A program made the position numbers and the translations under genes. Shown piece by piece: positions 17,342-26,592 of a stretch of 64,000 bases of DNA. Within the stretch, counting starts at the first letter, position 1. Each line of letters opens with the position of its first letter. The notes under the pieces were generated by a model. The model was not told where the DNA came from and searched no databases. It saw nothing but the letters and a program-made list of their open reading frames with translations. The stretch is from DATFVA01 sp963832715 (lineage in GTDB: Bacteria; Bacteroidota; Ignavibacteria; Ignavibacteriales; Ignavibacteriaceae), in assembly GCA_963832715.1 (NCBI GenBank), contig CAWHVB010000008.1, forward strand, positions 244,072-308,071. The letters run 5' to 3'.

Positions 17342-19084
17342 ATGAAAATATTAGTTTTATTTTGTCTGTTTTTCCTGTCGTCGTTGTTAAGTCCTCTATC
17401 AGTTTATTCGCAGGTATTAGGCACGGTCTATCATCCGATGACTGCTGATAAGGCTGAAGGAATCCTTGGTTATGAACATACCCTGAAATGGAAAAACCCC
17501 GCCGGTGCATTGTTCAATGAAGTATATTTCAGTGAAGATTCTTTATTAGTCGCAAACCTGGATGCCTCTGTAAGGGTGTTAAACGGCTCACCAAATACTG
17601 CATTTGTAGAATATCAGCCGGTTTTTTCTAATTACGATTATCTTAAGAAATACTATTGGCTGGTCGTTGAACACGATTCATTAAATAGCTCTCCGGGACC
17701 TGTCTGGTACTTCAGAACACGTGCCTGGCCGGGTGAAATATTCTACGAATATTTTGATAGCCTAAGTCAATGGTCACCTGCAGGACCGTCCGGCTATGAT
17801 AATTGGTATCTTGATTACTCCAACTATGCTGGTGGAGAATTACCTGAATTACTGTTGAACCGGGCGCCGATATTTGTCGGCAGTTCTCATATGAAATTGA
17901 ATACAATTTTGCCGGGTGGATATGGTACTTATATAAGTTTCCATTATACAGTCGACATGTATTTAATGGATACAATAACTATAGGTTTAGCGTATACTAC
18001 AAATAATGGCATAAGCTGGAATCCACTCTGGGAAAGTAATATAGCCGAAGATGTTTATCAGGCATCTGAAAATATTTTCACTGATGATATTCCTGAAATA
18101 TTTAATTTGGGATTTTACTTCACAGGTAATTCGGCCTATATAAACTTCTGGGCTATAGATGATTTATCTTTACTCCATCCTATCGAGACTTTTCTTCCGC
18201 CGGATTACCTTCAGGCTGAAGCAGATTCGTCCGGATCAAAAGTATCTCTCAGCTGGACTGAAGCATATAATCCGGGTTATGATTTTGGATACAGGGTGCA
18301 GCGGAAAACAGGACTACCCCGGGATACTTCAATCTATAATACTGTGGCAATTGTTTGCGATTCTCTCAGTTATGCTGATTACCAGGTTCAGCCGAATAAT
18401 ACTTATACCTATAGAATCACTTCTATCTATCCCTGTCCGGAAATTTCTTTCACCAGTATCGGAGGAAATGAAGCTACTGCATATGTCCCTGATATTATAC
18501 CCGTTGAATTAAAATATTTGTCAGCCGGAGCCGTCAAAAATAATATCAGACTTGAATGGTCTACGGCCACTGAAACAAATAACAAAGGGTTTGAAGTTCA
18601 GAGATTAATTTCAGGAGATCAGGGATCAGGATGGAAGATGCTTGGATATGTACAGGGCAATGGTACTTCAACTATAACTCATAATTATTTATTTAACGAC
18701 AAAGAAGTTAGTCCTGGAAAATATAGTTACCGTTTAAAGCAGATAGACTTTAATGGAAGTTATAAATTCAGTAAAGAAGTGGATGCCGAAGTTGTGGGTC
18801 CTCTTGGGTTTAGTCTTGAGCAGAATTACCCGAACCCCTTCAATCCCGTAACTATAATAAAATATTCTATCCCTGATGCAGTGAGTGCATCAGAGAAATA
18901 TCCCGTACTTTTAAAGGTGTATGATATTCTGGGAAATGAAGTGTTCACTCTCGTCAATGATCAAAAACCTGCAGGAGAATATGAGGTAAAATTTGATGAA
19001 AGCAGCCTTCCCAGCGGTGTTTATATATACAGATTGACAGCAGGAGAATATTCCGGAACCCGGAAGCTTGTATTGCTGAAATAA
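17342..19084 (+). CDS. Large secreted protein with T9SS C-terminal sorting domain
   Basis: A 580-residue exported protein with a very strong ribosome site (AGGAGGGGAGA) and a signal peptide ending near SVYSQ. The body is beta-rich. The segments around 290-390 and 390-470 resemble fibronectin-III-like modules (VSLSWTEAYNPG; IRLEWSTATETNNKGFEVQR, a phrase common in T9SS cargo). The C-terminal ~85 residues are the sorting domain (EQNYPNPFNPVTIIKYSIP, KVYDILGNEVFTLV, SGVYIYRLTAGEY, KLVLLK). No catalytic motif is recognised. It is probably a surface adhesin-like or structural protein. Confidence 0.85.
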   Translation: MKILVLFCLFFLSSLLSPLSVYSQVLGTVYHPMTADKAEGILGYEHTLKWKNPAGALFNEVYFSEDSLLVANLDASVRVLNGSPNTAFVEYQPVFSNYDYLKKYYWLVVEHDSLNSSPGPVWYFRTRAWPGEIFYEYFDSLSQWSPAGPSGYDNWYLDYSNYAGGELPELLLNRAPIFVGSSHMKLNTILPGGYGTYISFHYTVDMYLMDTITIGLAYTTNNGISWNPLWESNIAEDVYQASENIFTDDIPEIFNLGFYFTGNSAYINFWAIDDLSLLHPIETFLPPDYLQAEADSSGSKVSLSWTEAYNPGYDFGYRVQRKTGLPRDTSIYNTVAIVCDSLSYADYQVQPNNTYTYRITSIYPCPEISFTSIGGNEATAYVPDIIPVELKYLSAGAVKNNIRLEWSTATETNNKGFEVQRLISGDQGSGWKMLGYVQGNGTSTITHNYLFNDKEVSPGKYSYRLKQIDFNGSYKFSKEVDAEVVGPLGFSLEQNYPNPFNPVTIIKYSIPDAVSASEKYPVLLKVYDILGNEVFTLVNDQKPAGEYEVKFDESSLPSGVYIYRLTAGEYSGTRKLVLLK

Positions 19085-19176
19085 TCATTTGCCTGTTATC
19101 AGATTCTGCCAGGTTATTCTGTTTTATAGATCCTGGACCAGGATCCCCGACCTTCCTCTGCCTGGTGTTTACCCAG

Positions 19177-19779
19177 TCAAAACTCGCACCCTCTCACATA
19201 GGATGAGTATAAAAGCTCATTATACTTATCCATACTGATTTCAACCGCACCGAACATTTTCAGGTGTTCAGTCATAAACTGAACATCGAGCATTACAAAA
19301 TCTTTCTGCTTCAGATGATAGAGAAGGTTTATCAAAGCTGACTTCGATGCCTGCGGTTTCCATGAGAACATCGATTCACCGAAAAATGCTCCTCTGAATG
19401 TTACCCCGTAGAGCCCTCCGACCAACTTGCCGTTTTCCCAGGTCTCTACTGTATGTATATACCCCAATTTTTTTAGCCTGAGATATGCTTCAATCAGTTT
19501 ATCCGATATCCAGGTCGATTCTCTGTCGGCACACCCTTCCACTACTTTAATGAAATTAGTGTCGTACTTTGTCTCAAATTCACTCTTCTCCAGGAATTTC
19601 CTTAATGAACGGGGATAGTTGAAGTTATCGAGAGGTATTATAGTCCTTATTTCGGGCATATACCAGTTTATCTTATCAGTTTTTTCATCGGTCATCGGGA
19701 ACGCACCGCTGGCATACAGCCGGATCATATTTCCCGGACGGAGAAGTTCATCCTGGTTATATGATTTCTCGTTGCTCAT
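19177..19779 (-). CDS. aat: Leucyl/phenylalanyl-tRNA-protein transferase
   Basis: This 200-residue protein transfers Leu or Phe from aminoacyl-tRNA to N-terminal Arg/Lys residues, marking proteins for ClpS/ClpAP degradation (N-end rule). Family hallmarks are YASGAFPM, INWYMPEIRTIIPL, the substrate region GYIHTVETWENGKLVGGLYGV, GAFFGESMFS and LLDVQ-like VMLDVQFMTEHL. Length is usual for the shorter members. It is followed upstream on the same strand by the DUF2721-type membrane protein, 15 bp away, so the two may share a transcript. Confidence 0.93.
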   Translation of the reverse strand: MSNEKSYNQDELLRPGNMIRLYASGAFPMTDEKTDKINWYMPEIRTIIPLDNFNYPRSLRKFLEKSEFETKYDTNFIKVVEGCADRESTWISDKLIEAYLRLKKLGYIHTVETWENGKLVGGLYGVTFRGAFFGESMFSWKPQASKSALINLLYHLKQKDFVMLDVQFMTEHLKMFGAVEISMDKYNELLYSSYVRGCEF

Positions 19780-19794
19780 TAGTGAGAAATTTTA

Positions 19795-20268
19795 TTAGTC
19801 AATTTTAACCTCTAGCTGGATTATGTTAAAACCTTCTTTTGTTTCATATGCTGCATACAATACCCCGAATAAAACTGAAACCATGCCTGTAAGGAATATA
19901 ATAATAATCAGGATGTTCAGATCTAATAAGGCAAAATACTGAATCCCTATTAAAAGGGAGGTTATGACGAATAGTGCCACAGCTATTGTATAGGAAAGGA
20001 CGGCATTCCTTACCAGCTTAACCCTGAAAGTCAGCTTCCTGATCTGAAGCGATATGCTTTCCAGCCTGACATTTTCTTCATAGCTGAAATCACGTTCAAC
20101 CGCTTTGCTGAGTACCCGTCTTTGTTCTTCATTCAGCAGCCTTATACGGTTCACAACAAGAGAATATTTATTGTTCATACCGAGAAGAAGGAGTCCGCAG
20201 GCCGAAATCATAAGTCCCGGGGCAAGCATTAACTGTATTACCTGGATAATTGAATTTAAGTTGGTCAT
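19795..20268 (-). CDS. DUF2721-type membrane protein
   Basis: A 157-residue protein with three predicted membrane segments: ~14-34 (LMLAPGLMISACGLLLLGM), ~90-112 (VALFVITSLLIGIQ) and ~118-140 (ILIIIIFLTGMVSVLFGVLY). Between segments one and two lies a basic cytoplasmic stretch (NRIRLLNEEQRRVL). This layout is that of DUF2721, whose function is unknown. The ATG at 20268 is preferred over a TTG two codons upstream. Confidence 0.75.
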   Translation of the reverse strand: MTNLNSIIQVIQLMLAPGLMISACGLLLLGMNNKYSLVVNRIRLLNEEQRRVLSKAVERDFSYEENVRLESISLQIRKLTFRVKLVRNAVLSYTIAVALFVITSLLIGIQYFALLDLNILIIIIFLTGMVSVLFGVLYAAYETKEGFNIIQLEVKID

Positions 20269-20309
20269 TTTCAAAAAAACTGAAATGTGTATGAATAAAA
20301 TAAAATGAA

Positions 20310-20342
20310 AAAAGCTGACAATCCAAAAGACCGTCAGCTTTT
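20310..20342 (-). terminator. Rho-independent terminator
   Basis: A 10-bp stem AAAAGCTGAC / GTCAGCTTTT (20310-20319 with 20333-20342) with a 13-base loop. On the minus strand it is followed by a T-rich run, so it should end transcription of the gene at 20366-20704; a T-rich flank on the plus side makes it partly symmetrical. Confidence 0.8.
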
Positions 20343-20365
20343 ATTTTCTTTTTAATGAAGAAGGG

Positions 20366-20704
20366 TCAGGGTGTATTGAGATGTTGTGTTTTTCTGCCGG
20401 GTATAATAAAACTCATCATCCTTACGAATAACGAGTTGAAATACTCTTTAATATATTCCGTGTCAAAAATAGAAACCCGTAAACGGGTATTCGCATCTAT
20501 TGAACTAAGCATTGCCATCATGTCATTATCACCGTTTACGGGTTCTTTTAATTTCAAAGAAACAAAGAAAGGGTGTTCTCTTTTCAGAATTTTCAGAGCA
20601 CCTGTACCGCTGCAGTCTTCGTAACGTTCCATTTCGAATATCTTTCCGGTCAGCTCCAAAAATGATGTTGCTGAACGGGAGTTCTTAATTATCATCAGTT
20701 TCAT
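20366..20704 (-). CDS. Hypothetical protein, 112 aa
   Basis: Small soluble protein, not recognised. It has a Lys-rich N-terminal half, a central acidic patch (NGDNDMMAMLSSIDAN) and an amphipathic C-terminal helix (EYIKEYFNSLFVRMM). There is no signal peptide or Cys motif. It has its own terminator at 20310 and follows the MlaF-like ATPase gene by ~85 bp on the same strand. Coding potential is supported by the matching terminator and by normal codon use; function is unknown. Confidence 0.55.
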   Translation of the reverse strand: MKLMIIKNSRSATSFLELTGKIFEMERYEDCSGTGALKILKREHPFFVSLKLKEPVNGDNDMMAMLSSIDANTRLRVSIFDTEYIKEYFNSLFVRMMSFIIPGRKTQHLNTP

Positions 20705-20789
20705 AACATTAAACCCGAATGATTACCGGGGAGAAATCTAAACAAAAGGAGAGATGATGTGTGTGATTTAAAATATGAAATTCAGGGGG

Positions 20790-21521
20790 TTATCCGCCCG
20801 CTCTTTTGATGAAATCAGTAACTGCCGGATCATCTGAATTCAAAAGGTCTGAAGGACTTCCCTCAAAATGAATTTTACCCTCGTGCATCATTGCTACCTG
20901 GTCGGCTACATTTTTTACGCTGTAAAGATCGTGGGTAACCACAACAGACGTAACACTTAGCTTACCGCTTAATTCTTTTATCAAAGAATCGATAGAATCG
21001 GACATAATAGGATCTAAACCGGTGGTAGGCTCGTCGTAAAGAATGTACTCAGGATTGGTAACGAGCGCTCTTGCGAGTCCGACCCTTTTCTTCATTCCCC
21101 CTGAAAGTTCTGCAGGTTTTAATTTGTGTATATCCTTCAGTCCGACAAGGTCAAGCTTCTCTTTAACTATTTTTTCAATTTCTGTTTTTGAATAACCATT
21201 CTGGGATTCTACAAGTGGAAGGGCAACGTTTTCTTCAACGGTGAGCGAGTCAAACAAAGCTGCACCCTGGAAAAGAAATCCGAACATCTTCCTTAACTCG
21301 TACAGTTCTTTTTCCTTCAGTTCCGAAACGATTTCACCTTCTACCTTAACCCATCCCGAATCAGGCTGCAGAAGCCCTACGATATGTTTTATAAGGACGC
21401 TTTTACCGCATCCGCTTCGCCCGATAATAACGGTGGTTTTCCCGTTGTTAATGTTCAGGTTTACACCGGTAAGCACCTCTTTGCTCCCGAAGCTTTTATG
21501 CAGATCGTGTATTTCTATCAT
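20790..21521 (-). CDS. ABC transporter ATP-binding protein, MlaF-like
   Basis: A 243-residue ATPase with a complete nucleotide-binding domain: Walker A GRSGCGKSV, Q-loop FLFQGAALFDSLTV, signature LSGGMKKRVGLARA, Walker B YILYDEPTTGLDP and switch His in VVVTHD. The FQGAALFDS and GGMKKRVGLARAL wording is typical of the MlaF branch, which powers retrograde phospholipid transport between outer and inner membrane. The usual MlaE permease and MlaD partners are not adjacent, so it is an orphan subunit here. Confidence 0.88.
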   Translation of the reverse strand: MIEIHDLHKSFGSKEVLTGVNLNINNGKTTVIIGRSGCGKSVLIKHIVGLLQPDSGWVKVEGEIVSELKEKELYELRKMFGFLFQGAALFDSLTVEENVALPLVESQNGYSKTEIEKIVKEKLDLVGLKDIHKLKPAELSGGMKKRVGLARALVTNPEYILYDEPTTGLDPIMSDSIDSLIKELSGKLSVTSVVVTHDLYSVKNVADQVAMMHEGKIHFEGSPSDLLNSDDPAVTDFIKRAGG

Positions 21522-21678
21522 TTATTAAAACAAATCATTTAGATAATTAAAAATAGCAAAATGGCGATGAAATAAATACACGTCTTCAAATGAAACAATG
21601 TCAGCATTGCCGGAAGGAAAATACAGTTCAAATAGGGAGTCAAATCAGTAGTTTATGTATGAATTTATTCAATCAAGA

Positions 21679-22002
21679 TTATGAATAGATGGATTTGCCG
21701 GTTTTTAATATTTCAGCTAGAAATGGATCAGGATCGTCAATTTCGGATGCTAAAAAAGGATGAGGTTCAATAACTTCATCAAAGTCTCTTGTGAAGTTCA
21801 TTAGTTCTACTCGTGTGTTGAATCTATCTTGTGAAAATTTAGCAAGAACAATTGCTAAGTCTATATCGCTTCCGTCAACCTGATTATTGCGCGCATATGA
21901 ACCGAAAAGCAAAACCTTTTCTACAGGGTATCCCTGGTGTAAAAGAATTTTATAATATCTTTTTGCGATTTTTTTTATTTCTTCAGTTGTTCTAACAGCC
22001 AT
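21679..22002 (-). CDS. MNT-type nucleotidyltransferase domain protein (HEPN/MNT pair)
   Basis: A 107-residue minimal nucleotidyltransferase. The catalytic signature GSYARNNQVDGSDIDLAIV carries the two metal-binding Asp residues of the pol-beta fold. In HEPN/MNT pairs this partner adenylylates or otherwise silences the HEPN RNase, or acts as antitoxin. It follows the HEPN gene on the same strand; in the unshifted HEPN frame the HEPN stop (21975-21977) overlaps this start, the usual coupling. Confidence 0.85.
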   Translation of the reverse strand: MAVRTTEEIKKIAKRYYKILLHQGYPVEKVLLFGSYARNNQVDGSDIDLAIVLAKFSQDRFNTRVELMNFTRDFDEVIEPHPFLASEIDDPDPFLAEILKTGKSIYS

Positions 22003-22024
22003 AACCGTATTTTCTTTATTTTTT

Positions 22025-22342
22025 CTAAATAGCCGGAAGCAAATCCCTGGTCACATTTTTTGTAAAATTCCTGTTGTTAAAAGAAGTAATTATATCAAAA
22101 AGATTTTTCCTTGACTCATCCAGTTGAATTTCAGTATATATCGTTAGCTTGTTCAGATCATGGATTTTAGGTGGGAATTCACAGTTATTCTTCACAGCCA
22201 GAGCTTTTAACAATTTCTCTATCACAAGGTGTCCCAGAAAAAGAGACCAGACATAATCTTTTGAACTGAATAAATTTCCCATTGCACGGTAATCTATATC
22301 AGAGGCATTTATCCAATATTTTATTTGATCTTCTTTTTTCAT
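22025..22342 (-). CDS. HEPN-domain protein of a HEPN/MNT pair, frameshifted
   Basis: As read, 105 residues. The N-terminus is typical HEPN (KYWINASDIDYRAMGNLF, GHLVIEKLLKALAV, IHDLNKLTIY). The protein then ends oddly in NFTKNVTRDLLPAI. The neighbouring frame, from about 22050 down to 21975, encodes the expected HEPN ending (EFYKKCDQGF, SGYLEKIKKIRLWLLEQLKK). A net loss of one base (for example GGG to GG), or of a longer segment, explains the break; the ARYxxY stretch usual in this family is also missing. HEPN proteins are RNase toxins or, in such pairs, the toxin half. This copy is probably inactive if the sequence is right. Confidence 0.75.
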   Translation of the reverse strand: MKKEDQIKYWINASDIDYRAMGNLFSSKDYVWSLFLGHLVIEKLLKALAVKNNCEFPPKIHDLNKLTIYTEIQLDESRKNLFDIITSFNNRNFTKNVTRDLLPAI

Positions 22343-22538
22343 TTTTTACAATTAAATTAAATATAAACACAAAATTTTATCGTTTCAATAAAAACAATTC
22401 GCACCCGACTTTAAACCAGTACTGTCCAAAGAAAGATGGGGCTGACAAAGCAGAAAAGAAGGATGTGGGTGATTCCCCTGAATTTTATGTAATTGAAATT
22501 CTTCATACTTTTCAGGTGAGGAAATAACAGAGGTTGCA

Positions 22539-24968
22539 ATGAAAAAGATTTTTACTTTGAGTGTGTTCATAGTAGTTTTCTCTCTTCCGGCATTATGTCA
22601 GTCTCAGTCTCCTTCATACTACTCCCAGGATGAATTCGGTATAGCATCACCGGGTGCATACAAATACGGACTATTCGGTTATGTAAACCCCGCTCTTTTA
22701 TCAATGGTTGAACAGCCGGATCTGTATTTTGCTTTCAGCGATGAAAGAGGGAGATGGAACGACTTCAATCATTATGGAATATTTACCTCCTTTCCTCACC
22801 TTGGTTTCGGTTTTGTAAATACAAAGATAGATTCTTTTTCCGTAACGGATTATAAAGTATCAACAGGGTTCGGTAATGAGACTTTCAGCCTTGGCTTCGG
22901 CTATAGCTGGTCGTCAGGCGACCTTAATGCATTTAACCACGCCGGTTTCTTCACGATCGGTTCGATATACAGACCTTTGAAATATATTTCGTTCGGACTA
23001 ATAGGAAACCTTTCGGCGGTAAATAATAATGAGGGTGTCCTTGATCTTGCGGTAAGACCGGCCGGCAATGAACTACTCACCCTGTTTGCCGATTATGCTT
23101 TTGGGAACGGTAAGCTTCCCGGCGATCTGAAATGGAGTACCGGCGCTGTTGCTGAACCGCTGCCGGGATTAAGGGTATCGGGACGGTACTTCTCCGATCA
23201 TTTTTTTAATGCGGGTGTTGGAATAAGTTTCGGCAGAATAGGCCTTACCAGCGAAAGTCATTTTTCAAAGGAGGGTAAATACGGGTATAATGTATATGGC
23301 ATCAGGGTCGGTTCATACGACAGAAATGTAATCCGTGAACTCGAAGCAAAAAAAGATTTTGTCAGTATGGAACTCACCGGCGGTATGAAATACCAGAGAT
23401 ATAAACTCTTCGATAATTCAAACACTCTTTATAATACTATAAAAGATATAGATGCTGCCTCAGAGGATAATACTGTCTCCGGCATCGTGCTTAATTTGTC
23501 GGGTATGGCAGTAAACAGGGAGATGATCTGGGAGTTAAGAGATAAACTTCAAGCATTTAAGGATAAAGGAAAGCAGGTGATCGTATATCTCGACCGTACA
23601 AATATCGACGGTTATTACCTGGCTTCTATAGCCGACAGGATAATCATGAATCCCCAGGGTACTGTAACTCTTGAAGGTTATATATGGGGGAGACAGTATT
23701 ATACTAATCTTCTGGAGAAACTCGGGATCGGCTTTACGGAGCTCAGGTATTTTAAATATAAATCTGCTGAAGAAACATTTTCACGCACCAGTATGAGCGA
23801 GGCTGATAGTATTCAGTGGGAAGCTATTATTGAAGCATATTATAAGGCTGCGAAAGAGGGGATATGTAAGAGCAGACATATTTCTCCCGATGAGTTCGAT
23901 AGTCTTGTCAATGAAACCGCCCTTTTCCTTCCATCTGCAGCGTTGAAAAATAATCTTGTTGATACCCTGGCAAGATGGGAAAATATAAACGAAATTATTG
24001 CAGGTTATGAAGGTGAAACGAAGACACTTGTCTCACCTCGTTCTCTGGCTGAGTTCCAGCTGCCTGATGATAATTACTGGGGCAGGAAACCAGAGATTGC
24101 CGTGGTATATGCGATCGGGGTCTGCGCAATGGATGATGGAATAAATGCAAGGAGTCTTGTAAAAGTGATTGAATCAATCTCCAGAGATCAGAATGTGAAA
24201 GCGGTTGTCTTCAGAGTCGATTCACCCGGCGGTGATGGAATGGCCTCGGATATTGTAGCCGAAGCACTTAAGGAATGTAAGAAGAAGAAACCCGTAATTG
24301 TTTCGCAGGGTTCTGTTGCAGGCTCGGGTGGATACTGGCTTTCTATGTACGGAGATGAAATCCTTGCCGCTCCTACAACAATAACCGGCTCTATCGGCGT
24401 AATCGGCGGATGGTATTACAATAAATCCCTCAAGCAGGATATAGGAGTTTCAACCGACCTGGTACAGATCGGGAAGCATGCAGACCTTCCTTTCGGAATG
24501 AGAATTCCTTTTATCGGGGTTTCACTCCCCGACAGAGATCTGAGTAAGGATGAATTGATTAAAGCTGAAAAAATGATAAAGGAAACTTACAGGGATTTTG
24601 TCGCTAAGGTAGCTGAAGGAAGAAAAATGGATTACGACTCGGTTCAGGCAATTGCACAGGGCAGGGTATGGTCGGGAATTGATGGAAAGGAAATTAACCT
24701 TGTCGATAAGCTCGGGGGATTATATGATGCAATAAATGAAGCTGTTGATAAAGCAGGTCTTAAAGGATGTGAATATAATATTGCAGAGTATCCCGAAGCA
24801 CCCTGGTTTAATTTCGGTTCTCTTATACCGAATATCTTCGGAATAAAAATACAGGAAAATAATGAGGTTATTGATCATCTGGTATTCAGGCTGAAGTATA
24901 ACGGCATCCCTCTTTATATGCTGCCGCTTGAAAATATGAACTATGATTTCCCTGTGGAGAATTATTAA
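22539..24968 (+). CDS. sppA: Signal peptide peptidase SppA, long form with N-terminal extension
   Basis: An 809-residue protein with a signal peptide (FSLPALCQ). Residues ~25-265 form a beta-strand-rich, aromatic extension resembling an outer-membrane beta-barrel. From ~310 the tandem S49 protease domains of the long SppA form follow. The catalytic Lys lies in YFKYKSAEE (~408) and the nucleophile Ser in GSVAGSGGYW (~596). The NAVRVDSPGGD-type substrate-binding motif is at ~560 (FRVDSPGGDGMAS). SppA digests cleaved signal peptides. The extension makes this protein ~230 residues longer than usual and suggests outer-membrane or periplasmic placement. A weak AGAGG site precedes the ATG. Confidence 0.85.
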   Translation: MKKIFTLSVFIVVFSLPALCQSQSPSYYSQDEFGIASPGAYKYGLFGYVNPALLSMVEQPDLYFAFSDERGRWNDFNHYGIFTSFPHLGFGFVNTKIDSFSVTDYKVSTGFGNETFSLGFGYSWSSGDLNAFNHAGFFTIGSIYRPLKYISFGLIGNLSAVNNNEGVLDLAVRPAGNELLTLFADYAFGNGKLPGDLKWSTGAVAEPLPGLRVSGRYFSDHFFNAGVGISFGRIGLTSESHFSKEGKYGYNVYGIRVGSYDRNVIRELEAKKDFVSMELTGGMKYQRYKLFDNSNTLYNTIKDIDAASEDNTVSGIVLNLSGMAVNREMIWELRDKLQAFKDKGKQVIVYLDRTNIDGYYLASIADRIIMNPQGTVTLEGYIWGRQYYTNLLEKLGIGFTELRYFKYKSAEETFSRTSMSEADSIQWEAIIEAYYKAAKEGICKSRHISPDEFDSLVNETALFLPSAALKNNLVDTLARWENINEIIAGYEGETKTLVSPRSLAEFQLPDDNYWGRKPEIAVVYAIGVCAMDDGINARSLVKVIESISRDQNVKAVVFRVDSPGGDGMASDIVAEALKECKKKKPVIVSQGSVAGSGGYWLSMYGDEILAAPTTITGSIGVIGGWYYNKSLKQDIGVSTDLVQIGKHADLPFGMRIPFIGVSLPDRDLSKDELIKAEKMIKETYRDFVAKVAEGRKMDYDSVQAIAQGRVWSGIDGKEINLVDKLGGLYDAINEAVDKAGLKGCEYNIAEYPEAPWFNFGSLIPNIFGIKIQENNEVIDHLVFRLKYNGIPLYMLPLENMNYDFPVENY

Positions 24969-25043
24969 AAAAATAATTATGTTTCATTATACGCGGGACA
25001 ATCGGGAATCTTTTATTATCTAAATAAACTATTCGGGGGCTTT

Positions 25044-26396
25044 ATGTTAAGCAGGATCATACTCAGTTTAATTATTTCCTCTGCAGTTCTCCTGGCGCAG
25101 AATTCATCCATCCATGGAAATCTTCTCAGGATTCCTTTCGATGCGGCACAAATAAATCCGGCCGACACTATGGGCAGCTGGTCAAATATCAGCGATTCTA
25201 ACGGCTATTCAAATTCAGAATATATAAATATCATTAATATTCCGCAGAGCAGGATGTTTGAAAAACAGAATACCATTGATTATTCTCTTTTCGGACTCAC
25301 TACGCAGCTTTACCTTGAAAATTTTACCGCCGATACTTCATCCTCCTGCGGAGTGTGGCTCGGCTACTATGATGTTCCTGAACCTTATATTATTTACAGG
25401 ACCATCCCGCGCAGGGTAGAAAACGGCACCTGGATGATGAACGGCGTTTACAATATGTCGTTTGTTTCTGATGCCGGTGAAATAACGGTGCTTCCGCAGG
25501 ATAGTAAGCTTTATTATATCTGCGGTAAAATAAATGATAAGTATCTTACTTCTTTTAAAAGGGAGATCATTGAACCTGCGTACGATCTTTATCTTCTTGA
25601 TCTTTCCGGTTCTCCGGATTTCGATACCACAAATGCCGAAAAGATCTTTATCGATTTCCCTGCAGCTCCTTATGATATTTACCAGGTAAGTAACTCACTC
25701 TACATCGCCGGCGTTGATTCTCTTCCCTACAATGGATACGGCGTATACCTTTTTAACTTGGCAGGTGATACTTTACATTCAATAAAAAAGGTTCCGGGAT
25801 ATATTGATCAGTCGTGGACCTACAGGAACGGCGTGTTGTATGTCTACGAGTATCCTGACCTGGTTAAATATGACTATAACCCCGCCGATACTTCTTTTAT
25901 AAACAGGACAATTATAATCCCCGGGGGAGGAGCCTCAATAAATTATGATTTTCCATATACAGCGATACAATCGGGGGATAGTCTGTTTATTTATAATGTC
26001 AGTAGCGGTCAAATTATTAATACCCTTGATATAAGCAGTATCAACCACCCCCACGGTGTTCTCATTGATTCGCCTTACGTTTATCTTCATCAGACAACAT
26101 ATGTTACAAGTGTGAAGGAGGAAGCAAATAAACTGTTAAAATATCAGCTCCAGGTTTATCCTAATCCCTTTAACCCGGCTGCGAATGTAGTATTTACTCT
26201 TCCCGAAAGAGGGCAGGCATCAATAAGAATGTACGATATCCTCGGCAGGGAAGTTAAACTACTATACAACGGTGAGGCTGAAGCAGGAGATCACAGGTTA
26301 ATAATAAACGGAGCTGACCTCTCTTCAGGAGTCTATTTCATCCGGCTTACTGCAGATAAATATTCTGATACTAAAAAGGTATTGCTGCTGAAATAA
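25044..26396 (+). CDS. Secreted protein with divergent T9SS C-terminal sorting domain
   Basis: A 450-residue exported protein. The signal peptide is residues 1-18 (SRIILSLIISSAVLLAQ). The body is made of short beta segments with repeated YLYDLSGS-like and SLYIAGVD-like motifs, suggesting a beta-propeller. The end (~372-450) is a T9SS sorting domain in slightly divergent form: VYPNPFNPAANVVFTLP, RMYDILGREVKLLY, SGVYFIRLTADKY and KKVLLLK. No catalytic motif is seen. Confidence 0.8.
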   Translation: MLSRIILSLIISSAVLLAQNSSIHGNLLRIPFDAAQINPADTMGSWSNISDSNGYSNSEYINIINIPQSRMFEKQNTIDYSLFGLTTQLYLENFTADTSSSCGVWLGYYDVPEPYIIYRTIPRRVENGTWMMNGVYNMSFVSDAGEITVLPQDSKLYYICGKINDKYLTSFKREIIEPAYDLYLLDLSGSPDFDTTNAEKIFIDFPAAPYDIYQVSNSLYIAGVDSLPYNGYGVYLFNLAGDTLHSIKKVPGYIDQSWTYRNGVLYVYEYPDLVKYDYNPADTSFINRTIIIPGGGASINYDFPYTAIQSGDSLFIYNVSSGQIINTLDISSINHPHGVLIDSPYVYLHQTTYVTSVKEEANKLLKYQLQVYPNPFNPAANVVFTLPERGQASIRMYDILGREVKLLYNGEAEAGDHRLIINGADLSSGVYFIRLTADKYSDTKKVLLLK

Positions 26397-26425
26397 GAAT
26401 CAGTGTATAAAATTTCAATTAAAGT

Positions 26426-26463
26426 ATCAGCGTACCTGCCTGACGGGAGGCGAGTACGCTGAT
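26426..26463. terminator. Long hairpin downstream of a T9SS cargo gene
   Basis: A perfect 10-bp outer stem ATCAGCGTAC / GTACGCTGAT (26426-26435 with 26454-26463) encloses a second short stem GCCT/AGGC. It lies 30 bp after the stop at 26396. There is no T-run, so it may be a dispersed repeat hairpin or a stabiliser rather than a classical terminator. Confidence 0.5.
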
Positions 26464-26592
26464 CATTCCGTCAAGTCCCCCAATTTATCATTCGGCTGTC
26501 ATTCAATGGTTCCGGCAGAGCCGGATTTCGTCTGATGAAATGTTTTGAGTCTTTTTAGTAATTTACCTCCATACATTTTAGGGAGAATAATT

